Notes under the pieces: generated by a model
Told to the model about the DNA's origin: nothing
The model's input: only the letters and a program-made list of their open reading frames with translations
Databases searched by the model: none
Program-made: the position numbers and the translations under genes
Source: Candidatus Electrothrix communis
Lineage (GTDB): Bacteria > Desulfobacterota > Desulfobulbia > Desulfobulbales > Desulfobulbaceae
DNA: 64,000 nt
Assembly: GCA_030644725.1 (NCBI GenBank)
Contig: CP130629.1
Span: 4,781,586-4,845,585 of the forward strand
Direction of reading: 5' to 3'
In this document: piece after piece, positions 1 to 9,205 of the stretch
Layout: every line of letters starts with the position of its first letter
Numbering within the stretch: position 1 is the stretch's first letter

Positions 1-44
1 ACGCCCTTGACTGAACTGGAGAACCTGTCTATTAATGATTTCAT
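1..44 (-). CDS. Partial 5' end of repeat-family protein of unknown function
   Basis: The ATG at 44-42 on the minus strand opens a reading frame (MKSLIDRFSSSVKG) that runs off the window. It is identical to the start of the gene at 17638 on the plus strand. An AAGGAGG ribosome binding site lies just upstream. Only 14 codons are visible, so function can be judged only from the longer copy, whose C-terminal part looks winged-helix-like. This is the second member of a dispersed gene family in the window. Confidence 0.75.
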   Translation of the reverse strand, partial: MKSLIDRFSSSVKG

Positions 45-149
45 GAGTCGTTCCTCCTTATATCCTGAAAGTTATTGGCTACTTTCATTTTACATCAGGA
101 ACGGCTCTACTTCATACGGTAATTGGGTTGCGGGCAAGGCCCGCGTTGG
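1..149. repeat. 149-bp repeat, inverted partner of 17533-17681
   Basis: These 149 bases are the exact reverse complement of 17533-17681. The repeat holds the upstream region and first 14-15 codons of a dispersed gene, including a GC-rich inverted repeat (GCGGG-CCTT-GCCCGC type) near its outer end. Identity stops abruptly at 149/150 and at 17532/17533, which marks the left edge of the mobile or duplicated unit. The two copies face each other and bracket about 17.4 kb. Confidence 0.95.
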
Positions 150-398
150 TTTGTATTTACAGAGAGATAAGGGAAAAGTGATTTTATTCAACTGATGATG
201 GATTCAGAGCATACTCTCTAAAAGCATTTTTACCCGATCTTCTGGTATCCTTGCATATTTTTCGACAAATAAAATATGGTCTGCATTTCTTCTGTCGAAG
301 CAGGCGACTTCTTTTTTTTCGCAATCCTGATAGACAGATGCCAGTAGCTCTCTTTTAAGAAAATCGATAACTTTTCGACCACTTTTTGTATCGCATAT

Positions 399-2089
399 GG
401 GTGCGGCTCTTTTCATGCAAGCCTAACCGGTTATACCATCGACGGAACAGCATCACCGTTCGGTACCCAGCTATAGTTTCTGCACCTTTCCTTCCAAAAA
501 TGAAAACTCAGGTAATCTTTCAAATCACTGCTGGTTTTCAGCGCTCTCAATTTCAGCACGGCATCTGCTGATTTAAGCCGCCAACGAGCACCGGTGAGAT
601 CCATGCGATCCTTAACCAAGTGACGACAAGCTCCCTCTATTACACCGGTGGCTATAGGCAGTCCTTTTGAAAGAGCTTCTTCATATCTCAGGCGTTTCTG
701 ATTTTTCTCAATATAATTCGCAGCGGTATCCGAAGAAATACGTTCATTTTCGTCTAATCCTCTGCGTGTGGCCGCACGACGCAAACCGCTTGCCACACTT
801 TGTGCGTTTCCTTTCAAAATTTCAAGCGTACGTCCACGCACCCACTCTTCTCGTCTTTCAACATTTTCTTTGCCCGAATAAAGCGCATGAGCAGATTTCC
901 ATAGGTATTCGACGACATGAATGAAATCCTGAATAACTGTTATTTTCACATCATACTTCTCCGCCTGCGCCTCGACCTGCCTGATCAAATCGGTCTGCCC
1001 GTCAATAAGAACCGCCCATTCCATTTTTTGCTCAGGATCCCGACGGAGTGCCTCCTGGAATCCTTGGTCAAGGGCACTTCCCATATCTTCCGTAATCTCC
1101 GCCCAAACCCGCTTGTTCTCAATCTTGGGTCGTAATGGTGAGCTTTCCTGGTCGATACCGAGGATTTGTTCAGGGGTTCGCTGATAAGGGGATGTTTCAT
1201 ACACGGAGACAACAGTCGCCATCCGTTTTCTACCCTTTTTCTCTCCGGGTTGAAGGCGGGCTTTTTCTTCCTTTGATCCTCTTCAGCCTGTTTTTTGGCG
1301 GCGGGTCGCAGATCCTGATTATGCATTGATACGCCTTTTCCGTCTGCTGTGATGACCAAAATATTGCCTTGTTTCGGGGACGATTCAAGGGGCTGCTCAT
1401 AAAATTCTTTGAAATCCTGTACAATATCCGCAGATACATCCTGAAGTTGACGTTTGGGCAGCATCCCTCCTCCCTGCCGTTCCAGTGACTCCAATGTTTC
1501 GTCAAAAGAGGCGATAGCCGCCAGATGCGCTATTTCACTCCGCAGACCGTGTGAATACTTGTCGGGCGGCAAGTTTAACTCTGCATCCAGAGGAAAAACG
1601 CTGCCGACAAACTGCCCGTAATAACCGATTCGCGACAACTTAACCTCTCCAAAGCGTGATTCAATTTTTCGAGCAGAACCTGTCCTGCGACGATTGCGAC
1701 GGATACCATCTTCTCCGACAACGAATTCTTTTTTCACCTCTTCAGCAGTGCGTTGAGAAAGATATCCCTGTGCCAACAGTCGTAGAATTTCCTGCCCTTT
1801 TTTTTGAATAACTGCTTCCACGTCTCCAAAAGAGGCTTCGGAAAACCCTGCGCTTGATATGTAGGATGCGAGTTTATCAAGAGACTCAAACGACGAAATA
1901 TAATGCCCTCTATGACTTTCTGTAATGTGGCAAGGGTGGTACATGTTGAAACTCCAAAATGCTGAGTAAAAAATATTTTATATGTTTTTACCGCATTGAA
2001 AGGAGCATTTCAAGCAAATAATACATAACTCAAAATTAAAGATTGACAACTTATCAATATGTTAAAATTAAATCAAAAGAGCCGCACCC
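399..2089 (-). mobile_element. ISKra4-like insertion sequence, copy A (1691 bp)
   Basis: The ends are perfect 15-bp terminal inverted repeats (GGGTGCGGCTCTTTT at 399-413 and its complement at 2075-2089). A 9-bp duplication flanks them. The single transposase is on the minus strand and has ISKra4-family features (GVIEGACRHLVKDRMD near the C-terminus). A second copy at 19234-20922 lies in the same orientation and differs by two single-base deletions in T runs and a few substitutions, so both copies moved recently. Confidence 0.93.
431..1944 (-). CDS. ISKra4-like transposase in two overlapping frames
   Basis: The first frame starts at ATG 1944 (MYHPCHITESHRGHY) and stays open to 985. The transposase homology moves to the second frame at about 1222 (MATVVSVYETSPYQ) and ends at 431. 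Together they make about 500 residues. An acidic DGK segment (VITADGKGVSM) lies before the frame change. After it come LIDGQTDL, FIHVVEYLW and GVIEGACRHLVKDRMD, the order seen in ISKra4-type DDE transposases. The change is a -1 shift next to the A-rich stretch GAGAGAAAAAGGG. Copy B has the same two-frame design here, so it is either a programmed -1 frameshift, translation restart at ATG 1222, or an inherited defect. Confidence 0.88.
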
Positions 2090-2346
2090 ATCGCATATAC
2101 TATGAGAAACGAAATGTCTTGCTCGTTTTATATTTTGATAGTCCATGTTTCCTGTATCTTTTTCTATTTCTTCAAGAATTAGAAACCATCTTTTGAGTAT
2201 ATCATCATGATAATTCTCGGACAACGAATTCAATTCTTTCGTTTGGATATAAGTTAGCAGATGAGTATCCTCTCCAAAATCCAGGGTAGCTAAATAAAAT
2301 TTTTCAAAGCTTGCAATATGGCTCAATTTATAAGAATATATGCCTC

Positions 2347-4001
2347 ATGAATGCAGATAGTCTGAAAACCTTACAACAGCTTCATATTGATTTTGACTCA
2401 CTGCCCGACAATGGGGTGCAGGATAAAATCATGCTGTTGATAAACATCGTTGAGCAGTTAGCCCAGGAGAACCAAGAACTCAAGGAAACTGTCAAATTGC
2501 TCAAAGACGAGAACAACCGTCTCAAAGGAGAGCAGGGGTGTCCGATAATTCGACCCAAAACACAATCTGGTGATATTTCATCGGAGTCGGACCGTAAAAA
2601 GAAAAAAACAACAAAGCAACCCAAACGGAAAAAACGCAATCTTGTTATCCATGAGAAAAAAGCTGCCCAGTGGATAAGGAAAAATTACCCGCTGATGCTG
2701 TACCAAAAGGACACGATACCGTTGTTGTTCAGGATATTATTATAGAGGTGAAAAACACCGCCTTTAAGCGGGAAGTCTATTATTCAGCATCAGAAAACCG
2801 ACGAATCATCGGCGCATTACCCATTGAATATCAAGGTGGTTTCGGCCCCGGCATCAGGACATTGGTCCTCTGCTTATATAATGACTCCAACATGAGTCAG
2901 CCTAAAATCCATAGCTTGTTGCAGACAGTCGGTGTTGAAATCTCACCAGCAACAATTTCTCGCATAATAACAGACGATGTTACCTGTTTTCACGACGAAA
3001 AATCTGAAATTGTCTCGGCTGGTCTTCAAGCAACGAATTATCAGAATGCTGATGATACCAGTGCTCGTGTCAATGGCGCCAATTTCTACAACCATGTACT
3101 CTGCAGCCCCTATTATACAGCATATTTTACCAGAGCGAAGAAGAATCGCCTGACTCTGCTGGAAATATTCAGTGAAGGCGAATTGACCTTCCAGCTAAAC
3201 TCGCAAACCATTGAACTGTTAAGTGACTTTAACCTGTCTGAAAAACAGCGGCAACGTCTGACACCATTTTTAAGTGAACGCATAATGGAGCGTTCTGAAA
3301 TGGATGCTTTGTTGAGTAGGCTGTTTCCTGACCCTGGCAAACAGAAAACGAATCGTCAACGCATTTTGGAAGCCTGTGCTGTGACAGCGTTTCGTCATCA
3401 GGGCCGCCCGTTTCCGATCCTTATCTGTGATGATGCCCCTCAGTTTAAGGGGATCACCGAACATCTTGGTCTATGCTGGGTCCACGAAGGCAGGCATTAC
3501 AAGAAACTGCAGCCGTTCATGGAAAATAATCGCGAGAAACTGGCAAAAGTGCTCAGTGACTTTTGGGATTATTACCATTGCCTGCGGAGCTATAAAGAGG
3601 CTCCCTCCAAGGCTGAAGCTGAACGTCTTTCCGAGCAGTTCGACACCTTATTCCTGCAAACAACAGGCTATGATCAGCTAGATGACCGTTTACGGAAAAC
3701 ATGGGCCAAGAAGGATAATCTTCTGCTTGTCCTGCAATATCCGCACATTCCTTTGCATAATAATTCTGCGGAACTTGGTGCCAGAGTTCAGGCACGAAAA
3801 CGGGATGTCAGTTTCCAGACGAAAAACGAAAAAGGGACTCAAGCAAAAGACACCATGATGACTGTGGTCGAAACTGCAAAAAAAATGTCGGTCAATGTGT
3901 TTGAATACATCCATGACCGTATCAGCAAAAAGTACGAAATGCCCTCCTTGGCATCCATCATTTCATCTCAATCTCAGCATACTGCTTCCGACCCCGCCTG
4001 A
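2347..4001 (+). CDS. IS66-family transposase (TnpC-like), frame broken at an A6 run
   Basis: The N-terminal part starts at ATG 2347 (MNADSLKTLQQL) and has a leucine-rich coiled coil (about residues 30-65) and a Lys-rich linker, as in IS66 TnpC proteins. Near 2652-2658 (GAGAAAAAAGC) the frame must shift by -1 to continue into a 443-codon frame that reaches the stop at 4001. That part has NADDTSARVNG, LCWVHEGRHYKKLQP and LHNNSAELGARVQARKRD, all typical of IS66/ISBst12-type transposases. No tnpA or tnpB partner is seen and the terminal repeats could not be placed. The last 44 bases overlap a convergent gene. The shift could be programmed on the A run or could be a real defect. Confidence 0.82.
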
Positions 4002-4536
4002 AAATATTCCTGTTACCCTGGTTTTTGGAGAGGATACGCAGATGACGTTTTAAATTATCAAAATTATCATCAATTTCTTTTAGCCCGTTAAGATTAGGGA
4101 ATTCTATTTTTGATGATTCACAGCTCATATGTACGATAGGTGGGAGCACGGTAGCACATAGAACTGTGTATTCATCTGGAGCCAGCCAGCCTTTAATATC
4201 TTCTACATCAATTCTCCCCCCAAGGGTAAAGTTTCCTTTGCCATCTACACAATATTTTTGCCATTCTTTTTTGAGATCTGAAGAAAAACAAGATGTTTTG
4301 AATTTGTAGACCATGAGCAGCGTATCGGCTTTTTTTTCTATCAAGTCGATAACGCCTTCTATCTCATCAGGTAGTACGTCTGCTTTACTGATTTTTAGTT
4401 TGCCAGCTCCCCCCTCTTCACTTATCTGTAAATCATATGAGAAAGACTCATCTTCCCAAGTTCGTCCTGTTTCAGTATATATTTTCGGGAGGTTTTCTAT
4501 CGTAAAATTGACCTTGACCGTACCTTTATCATTCAT
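3958..4536 (-). CDS. Uncharacterised protein, 192 aa
   Basis: The start is ATG 4536 (MNDKGTVKVNFTIE), with an AAGGAAA ribosome binding site a few bases upstream. The product is mostly soluble-looking, with no signal peptide or membrane segment. It has a beta-rich N-terminal half and a basic C-terminus (RNIFRRGRKQYAEIEMK). I recognise no domain. Its 3' end overlaps the convergent IS66-like transposase by 44 bp, so the tail may have been altered when the element arrived. It sits between mobile DNA and gatC. Confidence 0.6.
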   Translation of the reverse strand: MNDKGTVKVNFTIENLPKIYTETGRTWEDESFSYDLQISEEGGAGKLKISKADVLPDEIEGVIDLIEKKADTLLMVYKFKTSCFSSDLKKEWQKYCVDGKGNFTLGGRIDVEDIKGWLAPDEYTVLCATVLPPIVHMSCESSKIEFPNLNGLKEIDDNFDNLKRHLRILSKNQGNRNIFRRGRKQYAEIEMK

Positions 4537-4741
4537 TTTTTATTTTCCTTTTTTAGAAAAAAACTTGCTCGCCATCCTGGTTACCTGATAAGCTGACCGT
4601 CTGTCTGTAAGGACCGTTGTTCCGCAATAGCTTCTCGGCGGTCCATCTATAGCGGATCAAGAATAAAACTAAATACATCTCGGTGAGATGCTCAAATATA
4701 GGTCTGCCGTGTTAACAGTGATCAAATAAAAGGAAAGTACC

Positions 4742-5029
4742 ATGAAGATAACCAAACAAGAAGTAGAACGGGTGGCCGCGTTGGCTCGCCTTGAATTGAC
4801 TGAAGATGAAATCGAGAAGCTGACCCCGCAACTGGATCACATCCTTAGCTATGTGGCGAAGCTGGATGAACTGGACACCGAGGGCGTACCGGTGACCACC
4901 CATACCCAGAGCGTGACCAACGCTTTTCGGGAAGATGAGGTGAGGGAGTCCCTGCCGCGTGAGAAGGCTTTAGCTAATACGGCTAAAGAGAACGGCGAAT
5001 CCTTTGTGGTGCCCAAGGTTATGGGCTGA
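4742..5029 (+). CDS. gatC: Aspartyl/glutamyl-tRNA amidotransferase subunit C
   Basis: GatC is the small subunit that holds the GatCAB complex together; the complex converts misacylated Asp-tRNA(Asn) or Glu-tRNA(Gln) to the amide form. The 95-residue length is normal for the family. The N-terminus (MKITKQEVERVAALARLELT) and the centre (HILSYVAKLDELDTEGVPVT) match the family closely, as does the C-terminal FREDEV segment followed by FVVPKVMG. A GGAAAG ribosome binding site precedes ATG 4742. gatA usually follows gatC, but here the gene stands alone, followed by a terminator-like hairpin and a minus-strand gene, so gatA and gatB must lie elsewhere. Confidence 0.95.
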   Translation: MKITKQEVERVAALARLELTEDEIEKLTPQLDHILSYVAKLDELDTEGVPVTTHTQSVTNAFREDEVRESLPREKALANTAKENGESFVVPKVMG

Positions 5030-5053
5030 GTGGAAGACTGATTTTAGAGCAGG

Positions 5054-5081
5054 AACCTTGCCTGGGCAAGGTTTCTATTTT
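5054..5081 (+). terminator. Rho-independent terminator after gatC
   Basis: A perfect 9-bp stem (AACCTTGCC / GGCAAGGTT, 5054-5062 and 5065-5073) with a 2-base loop is followed by TCTATTTT. It lies 25 bp behind the gatC stop. Confidence 0.75.
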
Positions 5082-5104
5082 CATATTGCAACCATCTCCA
5101 GGTT

Positions 5105-5410
5105 TCATCTCTCATAGATTATTTCCCCGGCCTCTATTTCACGCAGGAACGCACCTTTTGCAGCCGATTTGAGCGGAATCACGTCAACAGGAAGTATTTT
5201 TGTGATTTCTCGAACAAGTTTCCGGTATTTCAGAGCAAGGGGTAGATATTTTTCGCCGCTGTCCTGGAAGACCGCAACATCAATGTCATTGGGGTCTTCT
5301 GAGCTCAGAAAGGAACCGAAAAGCACAATTTTCTGAATTTCCTTTTCGTTACAGAGCTTCTTTTTGAGCAGTGCTTTGATGAATTCTTTGCGACTTTTGG
5401 AAATGGTCAT
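5105..5410 (-). CDS. MNT-type nucleotidyltransferase domain protein
   Basis: This 101-residue protein carries the polymerase-beta-fold signature GSFLSSEDPNDIDVAVF (about residues 31-47). It combines the GS(x)n loop with the DxD metal-binding pair. Stand-alone minimal nucleotidyltransferases like this are usually the MNT half of HEPN-MNT toxin-antitoxin pairs, where MNT AMPylates the HEPN toxin. No adjacent HEPN gene is visible; the only HEPN-like candidate is the broken gene at 204-2326. ATG 5410 has a GGAGGAGG-type ribosome binding site upstream. It is convergent with gatC. Confidence 0.8.
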   Translation of the reverse strand: MTISKSRKEFIKALLKKKLCNEKEIQKIVLFGSFLSSEDPNDIDVAVFQDSGEKYLPLALKYRKLVREITKILPVDVIPLKSAAKGAFLREIEAGEIIYER

Positions 5411-5450
5411 TGATATACCTCCTCCTACAAAATGAAATCAAACGTGCTGC

Positions 5451-6032
5451 TCAAACCACCTCATAATACCGCTGACCAGCGCAGGCTCGACAGATGATTC
5501 GTCCGTCTTGCTCCACATCCCGACTGTCCTGGACATGATCGCCACATTGCTCGCATTGCACCCGGCGTTGGGGACGGCCCGGTATATCGCAATCCGGGAT
5601 GATGGCCTTCACTTCTTGCACGGTAAAGAGTTCCTCTTCCGGCATGACCTTATAAGCAGTCAGCTGCCGTTGGTATTTCTCGCTGACTTCCGGGCAGTAT
5701 TTTTTCGAAAGCTCACGGGATTCCTCCCGTGCCGTCACCCGGACCGCCTTACCTGTCTCCAGGTTCACAAAGGTGGCCGCCATGATCCCAAAATCCATCC
5801 AGCGCATGGAGCGCTTGCCCAGGCTGCACCCGGTCACCGATTGAATAGCGTCGGTGGCGCAGCGGTCAATCTCCACCAGTACATAGAGTTTTTTCCTATC
5901 CGCACCCTTGGGATCAGCTATATTGATGCGCTCAAGGCCCAGTATGGACATGCGCACTCCGATGACCTGACCGGCGCAAATATGGCCGTGGATTTTTGTC
6001 GAGATATCTAAAAGTTCATCAAAGGATTCCAT
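5451..6032 (-). CDS. FmdE-family protein with C-terminal zinc finger
   Basis: The 193-residue product has the FmdE domain in its N-terminal two thirds (FDELLDISTKIHGHICAGQVIGVRM at the start, then DRCATDAIQSVTGCSLGKRSM with the conserved Cys residues). The tail is a zinc ribbon (CEQCGDHV then CRACAGQRYYE). FmdE domains were named from formylmethanofuran dehydrogenase operons, but in sulfate reducers stand-alone forms are common and their partner is not established. No fmd or fwd genes lie nearby. The ATG at 6032 is 6 bp behind the engB stop, so the two genes are probably co-transcribed. Confidence 0.88.
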   Translation of the reverse strand: MESFDELLDISTKIHGHICAGQVIGVRMSILGLERINIADPKGADRKKLYVLVEIDRCATDAIQSVTGCSLGKRSMRWMDFGIMAATFVNLETGKAVRVTAREESRELSKKYCPEVSEKYQRQLTAYKVMPEEELFTVQEVKAIIPDCDIPGRPQRRVQCEQCGDHVQDSRDVEQDGRIICRACAGQRYYEVV

Positions 6033-6038
6033 GATTAT

Positions 6039-6668
6039 TCACTCTTCTTCATCAGTTTCGTTTGTTTCACCTTCGTTCGTTTCAGTTTCACCATAGGCCG
6101 CTAATCTGCGCCGTAATTCCTCACACCCCAGATCGGTCTTGATGGAAAAAAGGATGCGGTCTGCCGGACCTATGTTCAGGGCCGCATCTAGGGCCGCTGC
6201 CTGCTTGCTCTGCTGGTTCTTGGAGAGCTTATCCGCCTTGGTGTAGATCGGCAGGGCCGGGATGTTATTATATTGCAACCAGTCCAGCATCTCCCGATCT
6301 GTTGCCTTCAGTTCGTGCCGCAGATCAATAATAACCACCACGCAGGCCAGGGTTTCCCGTTCCAGCAAATAGCCGCCGATCAACTCCTCCCATCCTGAGC
6401 GCATTTGGCGACCCACTCGGGCAAAGCCGTAGCCGGGCAGATCCACCAGATACATCCGTTCCTTGACCTCGAAAAAGTTCAGGCTCTGGGTCTTGCCCGG
6501 TTTGGAGCTGGTTTTGACCAGGCTTTTACGATTGATCAACTTATTGATCAGGCTGGATTTGCCCACGTTGGAGCGACCGGCAAAGGCGATTTCCGGGTAA
6601 AGAGGGTCGGGCAGCCGTTTCAGGCTGAAGACCGAGTCCATAAAGGACACCTCGTTGAAGTTCATCAT
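6039..6668 (-). CDS. engB: Ribosome-biogenesis GTPase EngB (YihA/YsxC)
   Basis: EngB is a small GTPase needed for assembly of the large ribosomal subunit. Visible motifs are the P-loop GRSNVGKSS, the G2 threonine region (TSSKPGKTQ), G3 DLPGYG, G4 TKADKLS and G5 SIKTDLG. I place the start at ATG 6668 (MMNFNEVSFMDSVFSL), the usual N-terminus, with a GAGGAG ribosome binding site about 10 bp upstream. A longer frame to 6746 adds 26 residues unlike the family. The C-terminus has an unusual acidic tail (ETNEGETNETDEEE). It is followed after 6 bp by the FmdE-like gene. Confidence 0.94.
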   Translation of the reverse strand: MMNFNEVSFMDSVFSLKRLPDPLYPEIAFAGRSNVGKSSLINKLINRKSLVKTSSKPGKTQSLNFFEVKERMYLVDLPGYGFARVGRQMRSGWEELIGGYLLERETLACVVVIIDLRHELKATDREMLDWLQYNNIPALPIYTKADKLSKNQQSKQAAALDAALNIGPADRILFSIKTDLGCEELRRRLAAYGETETNEGETNETDEEE

Positions 6669-6770
6669 TGCTTTGCGGCTCCTCAGGGCCGTGGGGTGCG
6701 GGTGCGCGAAATTTCTTTCGCTGTTGCGTTCATCTGAGAAAGACAACTGACCTTTTTCAAATCATTTTTT

Positions 6771-7643
6771 TCAGATCACCTTATTCAGGGAATACTCAAT
6801 GATTCCTTCGGCCCCGATTTTTTTCAGCTGCGGGATCAGATCGCGGACTTGATGCTCGGAAATGACCGTTTCCACCGAGAACCATGGCTGTTTATAGAGG
6901 CGGGCCACAGTGGGCGCGGTGACGCTAGGCAGGATCTCCAGGACCTCTTCAAAGCGTTCTTCCGGTACATTCATCTTCAGGCCGACGATTTTGTCCGCCC
7001 GCAGCGCTCCTTGCAGGAGCATGGCGATATGGTCGATCTTGTCTTTTTTCCAGGAATCTTCCAGGGCCTGATGGCTGGCGATCAACTGGGTGTTGGACTG
7101 CATCAGCTCATGGATAACCCGCAGCCCGTGGGCCCGGATGGTGGCCTCGGTCTCGGTGACCTCGACAATGGCGTCAGCCAGCCCGGAAACGGCTTTGGCT
7201 TCCGTGGCTCCCCAGGAAAAGGAGATATCCACGTTCAAGTTCTGCTCTTCAAAGAAGTTGCGAGTGACATTGACCAGCTCTGTGGAGATGCGCTTGCCGT
7301 CCAGCTGCGCCACCGTGGTGATCTCGGAATCACCGGGCACGGCAATGACCCAGCGGGTCGGTTTCTTGCTGACCTTGGAGTAGACTAGATCCTCAATAAC
7401 GACCACGTCTGAGCCGTTTTCCAGGGTCCAGTCCTTACCGGTGATTCCGGCATCCAGCATGCCGTCTTCAATATAGCGGGACATCTCCTGGGGGCGGCAG
7501 ATGTAGACGGACAGCTCCGGGTCGTCTACCTCAGGGAAGTAGTTTCTGTCCGCCATCTTGATTTTCCAACCGGATTTTTCAAACAGGGCAATGGTTGCCT
7601 TTTCCAGGCTTCCTTTGGGTATGCCTATCTTCAATACACTCAT
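6771..7643 (-). CDS. hisG: ATP phosphoribosyltransferase, long form
   Basis: HisG performs the first step of histidine synthesis, joining ATP and PRPP. At 290 residues this is the long, hexameric form with a C-terminal ACT-like regulatory domain (from about residue 215, ending in GAEGIIEYSLNKVI) that binds histidine for feedback inhibition; it therefore needs no HisZ. The catalytic part starts LKIGIPKGSLEKAT and carries the PRPP loop near ADAIVEVTETEATIRAHGL. ATG 7643 is preceded by GAGGAT. hisI lies 230 bp upstream in the same direction, separated by dispersed repeats. Confidence 0.95.
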   Translation of the reverse strand: MSVLKIGIPKGSLEKATIALFEKSGWKIKMADRNYFPEVDDPELSVYICRPQEMSRYIEDGMLDAGITGKDWTLENGSDVVVIEDLVYSKVSKKPTRWVIAVPGDSEITTVAQLDGKRISTELVNVTRNFFEEQNLNVDISFSWGATEAKAVSGLADAIVEVTETEATIRAHGLRVIHELMQSNTQLIASHQALEDSWKKDKIDHIAMLLQGALRADKIVGLKMNVPEERFEEVLEILPSVTAPTVARLYKQPWFSVETVISEHQVRDLIPQLKKIGAEGIIEYSLNKVI

Positions 7644-7706
7644 AATATCCTCAATATTTGACGAGTCCGCAAGCCGGGGCTCGGGACGGGATTAATAATA
7701 ACGGGG

Positions 7707-7870
7707 TAGGGGCGGACCTGGGTGTCCGCCCTTGTTGCTGCTACCAGCAGCGTTGCATATTCTCGGGTAGACACAGAGGTCTCCCCCTGCAAAACGCCCG
7801 TTAAAGCGATTCGCCGTAGGGGCTGGTCCCCGTGCCTGCCCTGTGCAGGGCCAGGCGGGATCTGCACAGA
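7707..7870. repeat. Two dispersed hairpin repeat units between hisI and hisG
   Basis: The unit at about 7707-7788 begins GTAGGGGCGGACCTGGG and ends with a degenerate inverted copy (GGGTAGACACAGAGGTC). It is related to the cleaner unit at 25865-25926. A second, partial unit begins GTAGGGGCTGGTCCCC at about 7812. Both are short non-coding inverted repeats of the kind scattered through such genomes. Confidence 0.7.
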
Positions 7871-8248
7871 TCAGCCGTACACCTTGGCCGGATCAAAAAC
7901 TGGCTCTGCGATGATCTCTAGTTCATCGCCTTTTACCCGGCGAAAGAAACAGCTGGCATAGCCCTTATGGCAGGCTGCGCCGCCCAGCTGCTCCACCTTG
8001 AAAACTACGGTGTCCTCGTCGCAGTCCACCAGAATCTCTTTGACCAGCTGAACATGACCCGAGGATTCACCCTTAAGCCAGAGTTTATTGCGGGAGCGGC
8101 TCCAGTAATGGGCCTTGCCGGTTTCCAGGGTCTTCTGCCAGGATTCTTCGTTGATATAGGCCAGCATGAGCACGTCGCCGCTGGCTGCGTCCTGCGCAAT
8201 GGCGGGCAGGAGACCGTCTTTTGATTTGGTGAAATTGAGTTTCTTCAT
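7871..8248 (-). CDS. hisI: Phosphoribosyl-AMP cyclohydrolase
   Basis: HisI opens the adenine ring of PR-AMP in histidine synthesis. The 125-residue length fits the stand-alone enzyme without the HisE domain. The metal-binding segment DCDEDTVVF and the zinc-binding [15 protein letters not shown] segment are intact, and [25 protein letters not shown] is the standard substrate loop. The start is ATG 8248 ([16 protein letters not shown]). It is transcribed toward hisG. Confidence 0.95.
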   Translation of the reverse strand: MKKLNFTKSKDGLLPAIAQDAASGDVLMLAYINEESWQKTLETGKAHYWSRSRNKLWLKGESSGHVQLVKEILVDCDEDTVVFKVEQLGGAACHKGYASCFFRRVKGDELEIIAEPVFDPAKVYG

Positions 8249-8277
8249 TATTCCGTCGCTTATTATCTGCTCTCAAC

Positions 8278-8808
8278 TTACTTAGGAAATTGAGCAAGAA
8301 CCTTTTCAGCAAGTTTCTTGCTCAACTCTAAGCTGGCGGCCCCTTTCAACTGAGGACCTGACCCTCCTAAAATAACCATGAAAGATCCTTGAATGATGGT
8401 GAGTTGTCCGCTACTGTTATCCCATCCAGCATGCTCTCCGATTCCTTTCACGATTTCCAGCTGGTATTTTGTCCCTAGCTCTTCTTGCAACTCAGCTTCA
8501 TATAATGCAAAAGCTTCTGCACCATGAACCTGATAACCATGCGGCTTAATCATAATTCCTATGCTAATATTCTTTTCTTCAGAATAATAATTACACATGG
8601 ACATCCAAAAATTGGATACTGAGGATGTTTTATCCGTTTTTTTTGGCATCCCGTCAAGAGGGGCACCTATCATCGTTTCTATCTCACTGGTTGCCAGTAG
8701 ATCACAGGCATGAAGCATTTCTGGAATATTTGGTTTTTTTTCCACATTCTCACACCCGACAAGGACTATGGCGGAAACCAAAAAAAATAAGTATCCACAT
8801 GTATGCAT
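8278..8808 (-). CDS. Putative lipoprotein of unknown function
   Basis: The chosen start, ATG 8808, gives a lipoprotein signal (MHTCGYLFFLVSAIVLVGCE) with lipobox LVGC, so the mature protein should be membrane anchored. A longer frame from 8856 adds 16 residues before the signal and is less likely. The mature region has two Cys (HACDLL and SMCNYY) and a hydrophobic glycine-rich beta segment near the end. I do not recognise the domain. It lies 29 bp upstream of hisI with no obvious link to histidine synthesis. Confidence 0.7.
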   Translation of the reverse strand: MHTCGYLFFLVSAIVLVGCENVEKKPNIPEMLHACDLLATSEIETMIGAPLDGMPKKTDKTSSVSNFWMSMCNYYSEEKNISIGIMIKPHGYQVHGAEAFALYEAELQEELGTKYQLEIVKGIGEHAGWDNSSGQLTIIQGSFMVILGGSGPQLKGAASLELSKKLAEKVLAQFPK

Positions 8809-8856
8809 CTTGTTTATGAAATTGAACTTCTTAAGAAGTGCTGTTCTGATGAACAT

Positions 8857-9205
8857 ATGCTCTCCGGTCTAAATTTTTGAAAAAGAGGGTCACTTCACTG
8901 GACTTACTCTCCATCATCATCAATAATTATTTTTATTTTAAAAGCAAAGAGCCGCCGCTTAACAGTGTGGGGACACGTTCTTTCAGTGAGCATGCTTTGT
9001 GAGTAACTTCATTAGCGTTTGTGTTTTTCATAATCATCTCAAATGGTTTATTTACTGCCCATGAAAGTAACCATTCCAATCCAAACGAGATGTCAACTGG
9101 CCATTCAATAAAAATATTTAGGCCCAAAGCTCTCTAATTTTTTTTAATCAATTCAATAGAATGGTATTGTAGTCAGGTAGGTGACGGGCTCTGTAAAATT
9201 ACCGA
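8857..9205. other. No convincing gene
   Basis: This stretch is AT-rich. A 64-codon minus-strand frame (8933-9127) has no clear ribosome binding site and no recognisable motif. I see no repeat or RNA gene. Confidence 0.5.

Larger units (their letters stand above)
390..2098. repeat. 9-bp target site duplication flanking IS copy A
   Basis: ATCGCATAT occurs at 390-398 directly before the left IS end and at 2090-2098 directly after the right end. This shows a clean transposition event and fixes the element borders. Confidence 0.95.
204..2326 (-). pseudogene. HEPN-like small protein gene split by an ISKra4-like element
   Basis: Removing the IS (399-2089) and one copy of its 9-bp target duplication (ATCGCATAT at 390-398 and 2090-2098) restores a continuous frame of about 140 codons. 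It starts at ATG 2326 (MSHIASFEKFYL) and ends at the stop at 204 (KMLLESML). The two halves join inside HSICDTKS. The half upstream of the insertion carries RHFVSH, which fits the RX4H motif of HEPN ribonuclease-type domains; the assignment rests on that motif and the alpha-helical composition. HEPN proteins often act in toxin-antitoxin or defence systems, but no partner is visible. As it stands the gene is disrupted and each half ends in IS-derived codons. Confidence 0.75.

Noticed and set aside
5105..5410. The MNT protein and the broken HEPN-like gene as one TA pair
   Set aside because: They are 2.8 kb apart, with a transposase and another gene between, whereas HEPN-MNT pairs are adjacent; kept only as a remark.
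6669..6746. An extended N-terminus for EngB
   Set aside because: The extra 26 codons do not resemble the family, and a GAGGAG site supports ATG 6668.
8933..9127. A 64-codon minus-strand frame
   Set aside because: There is no ribosome binding site, motif or neighbour support; the AT-rich context makes chance likely.
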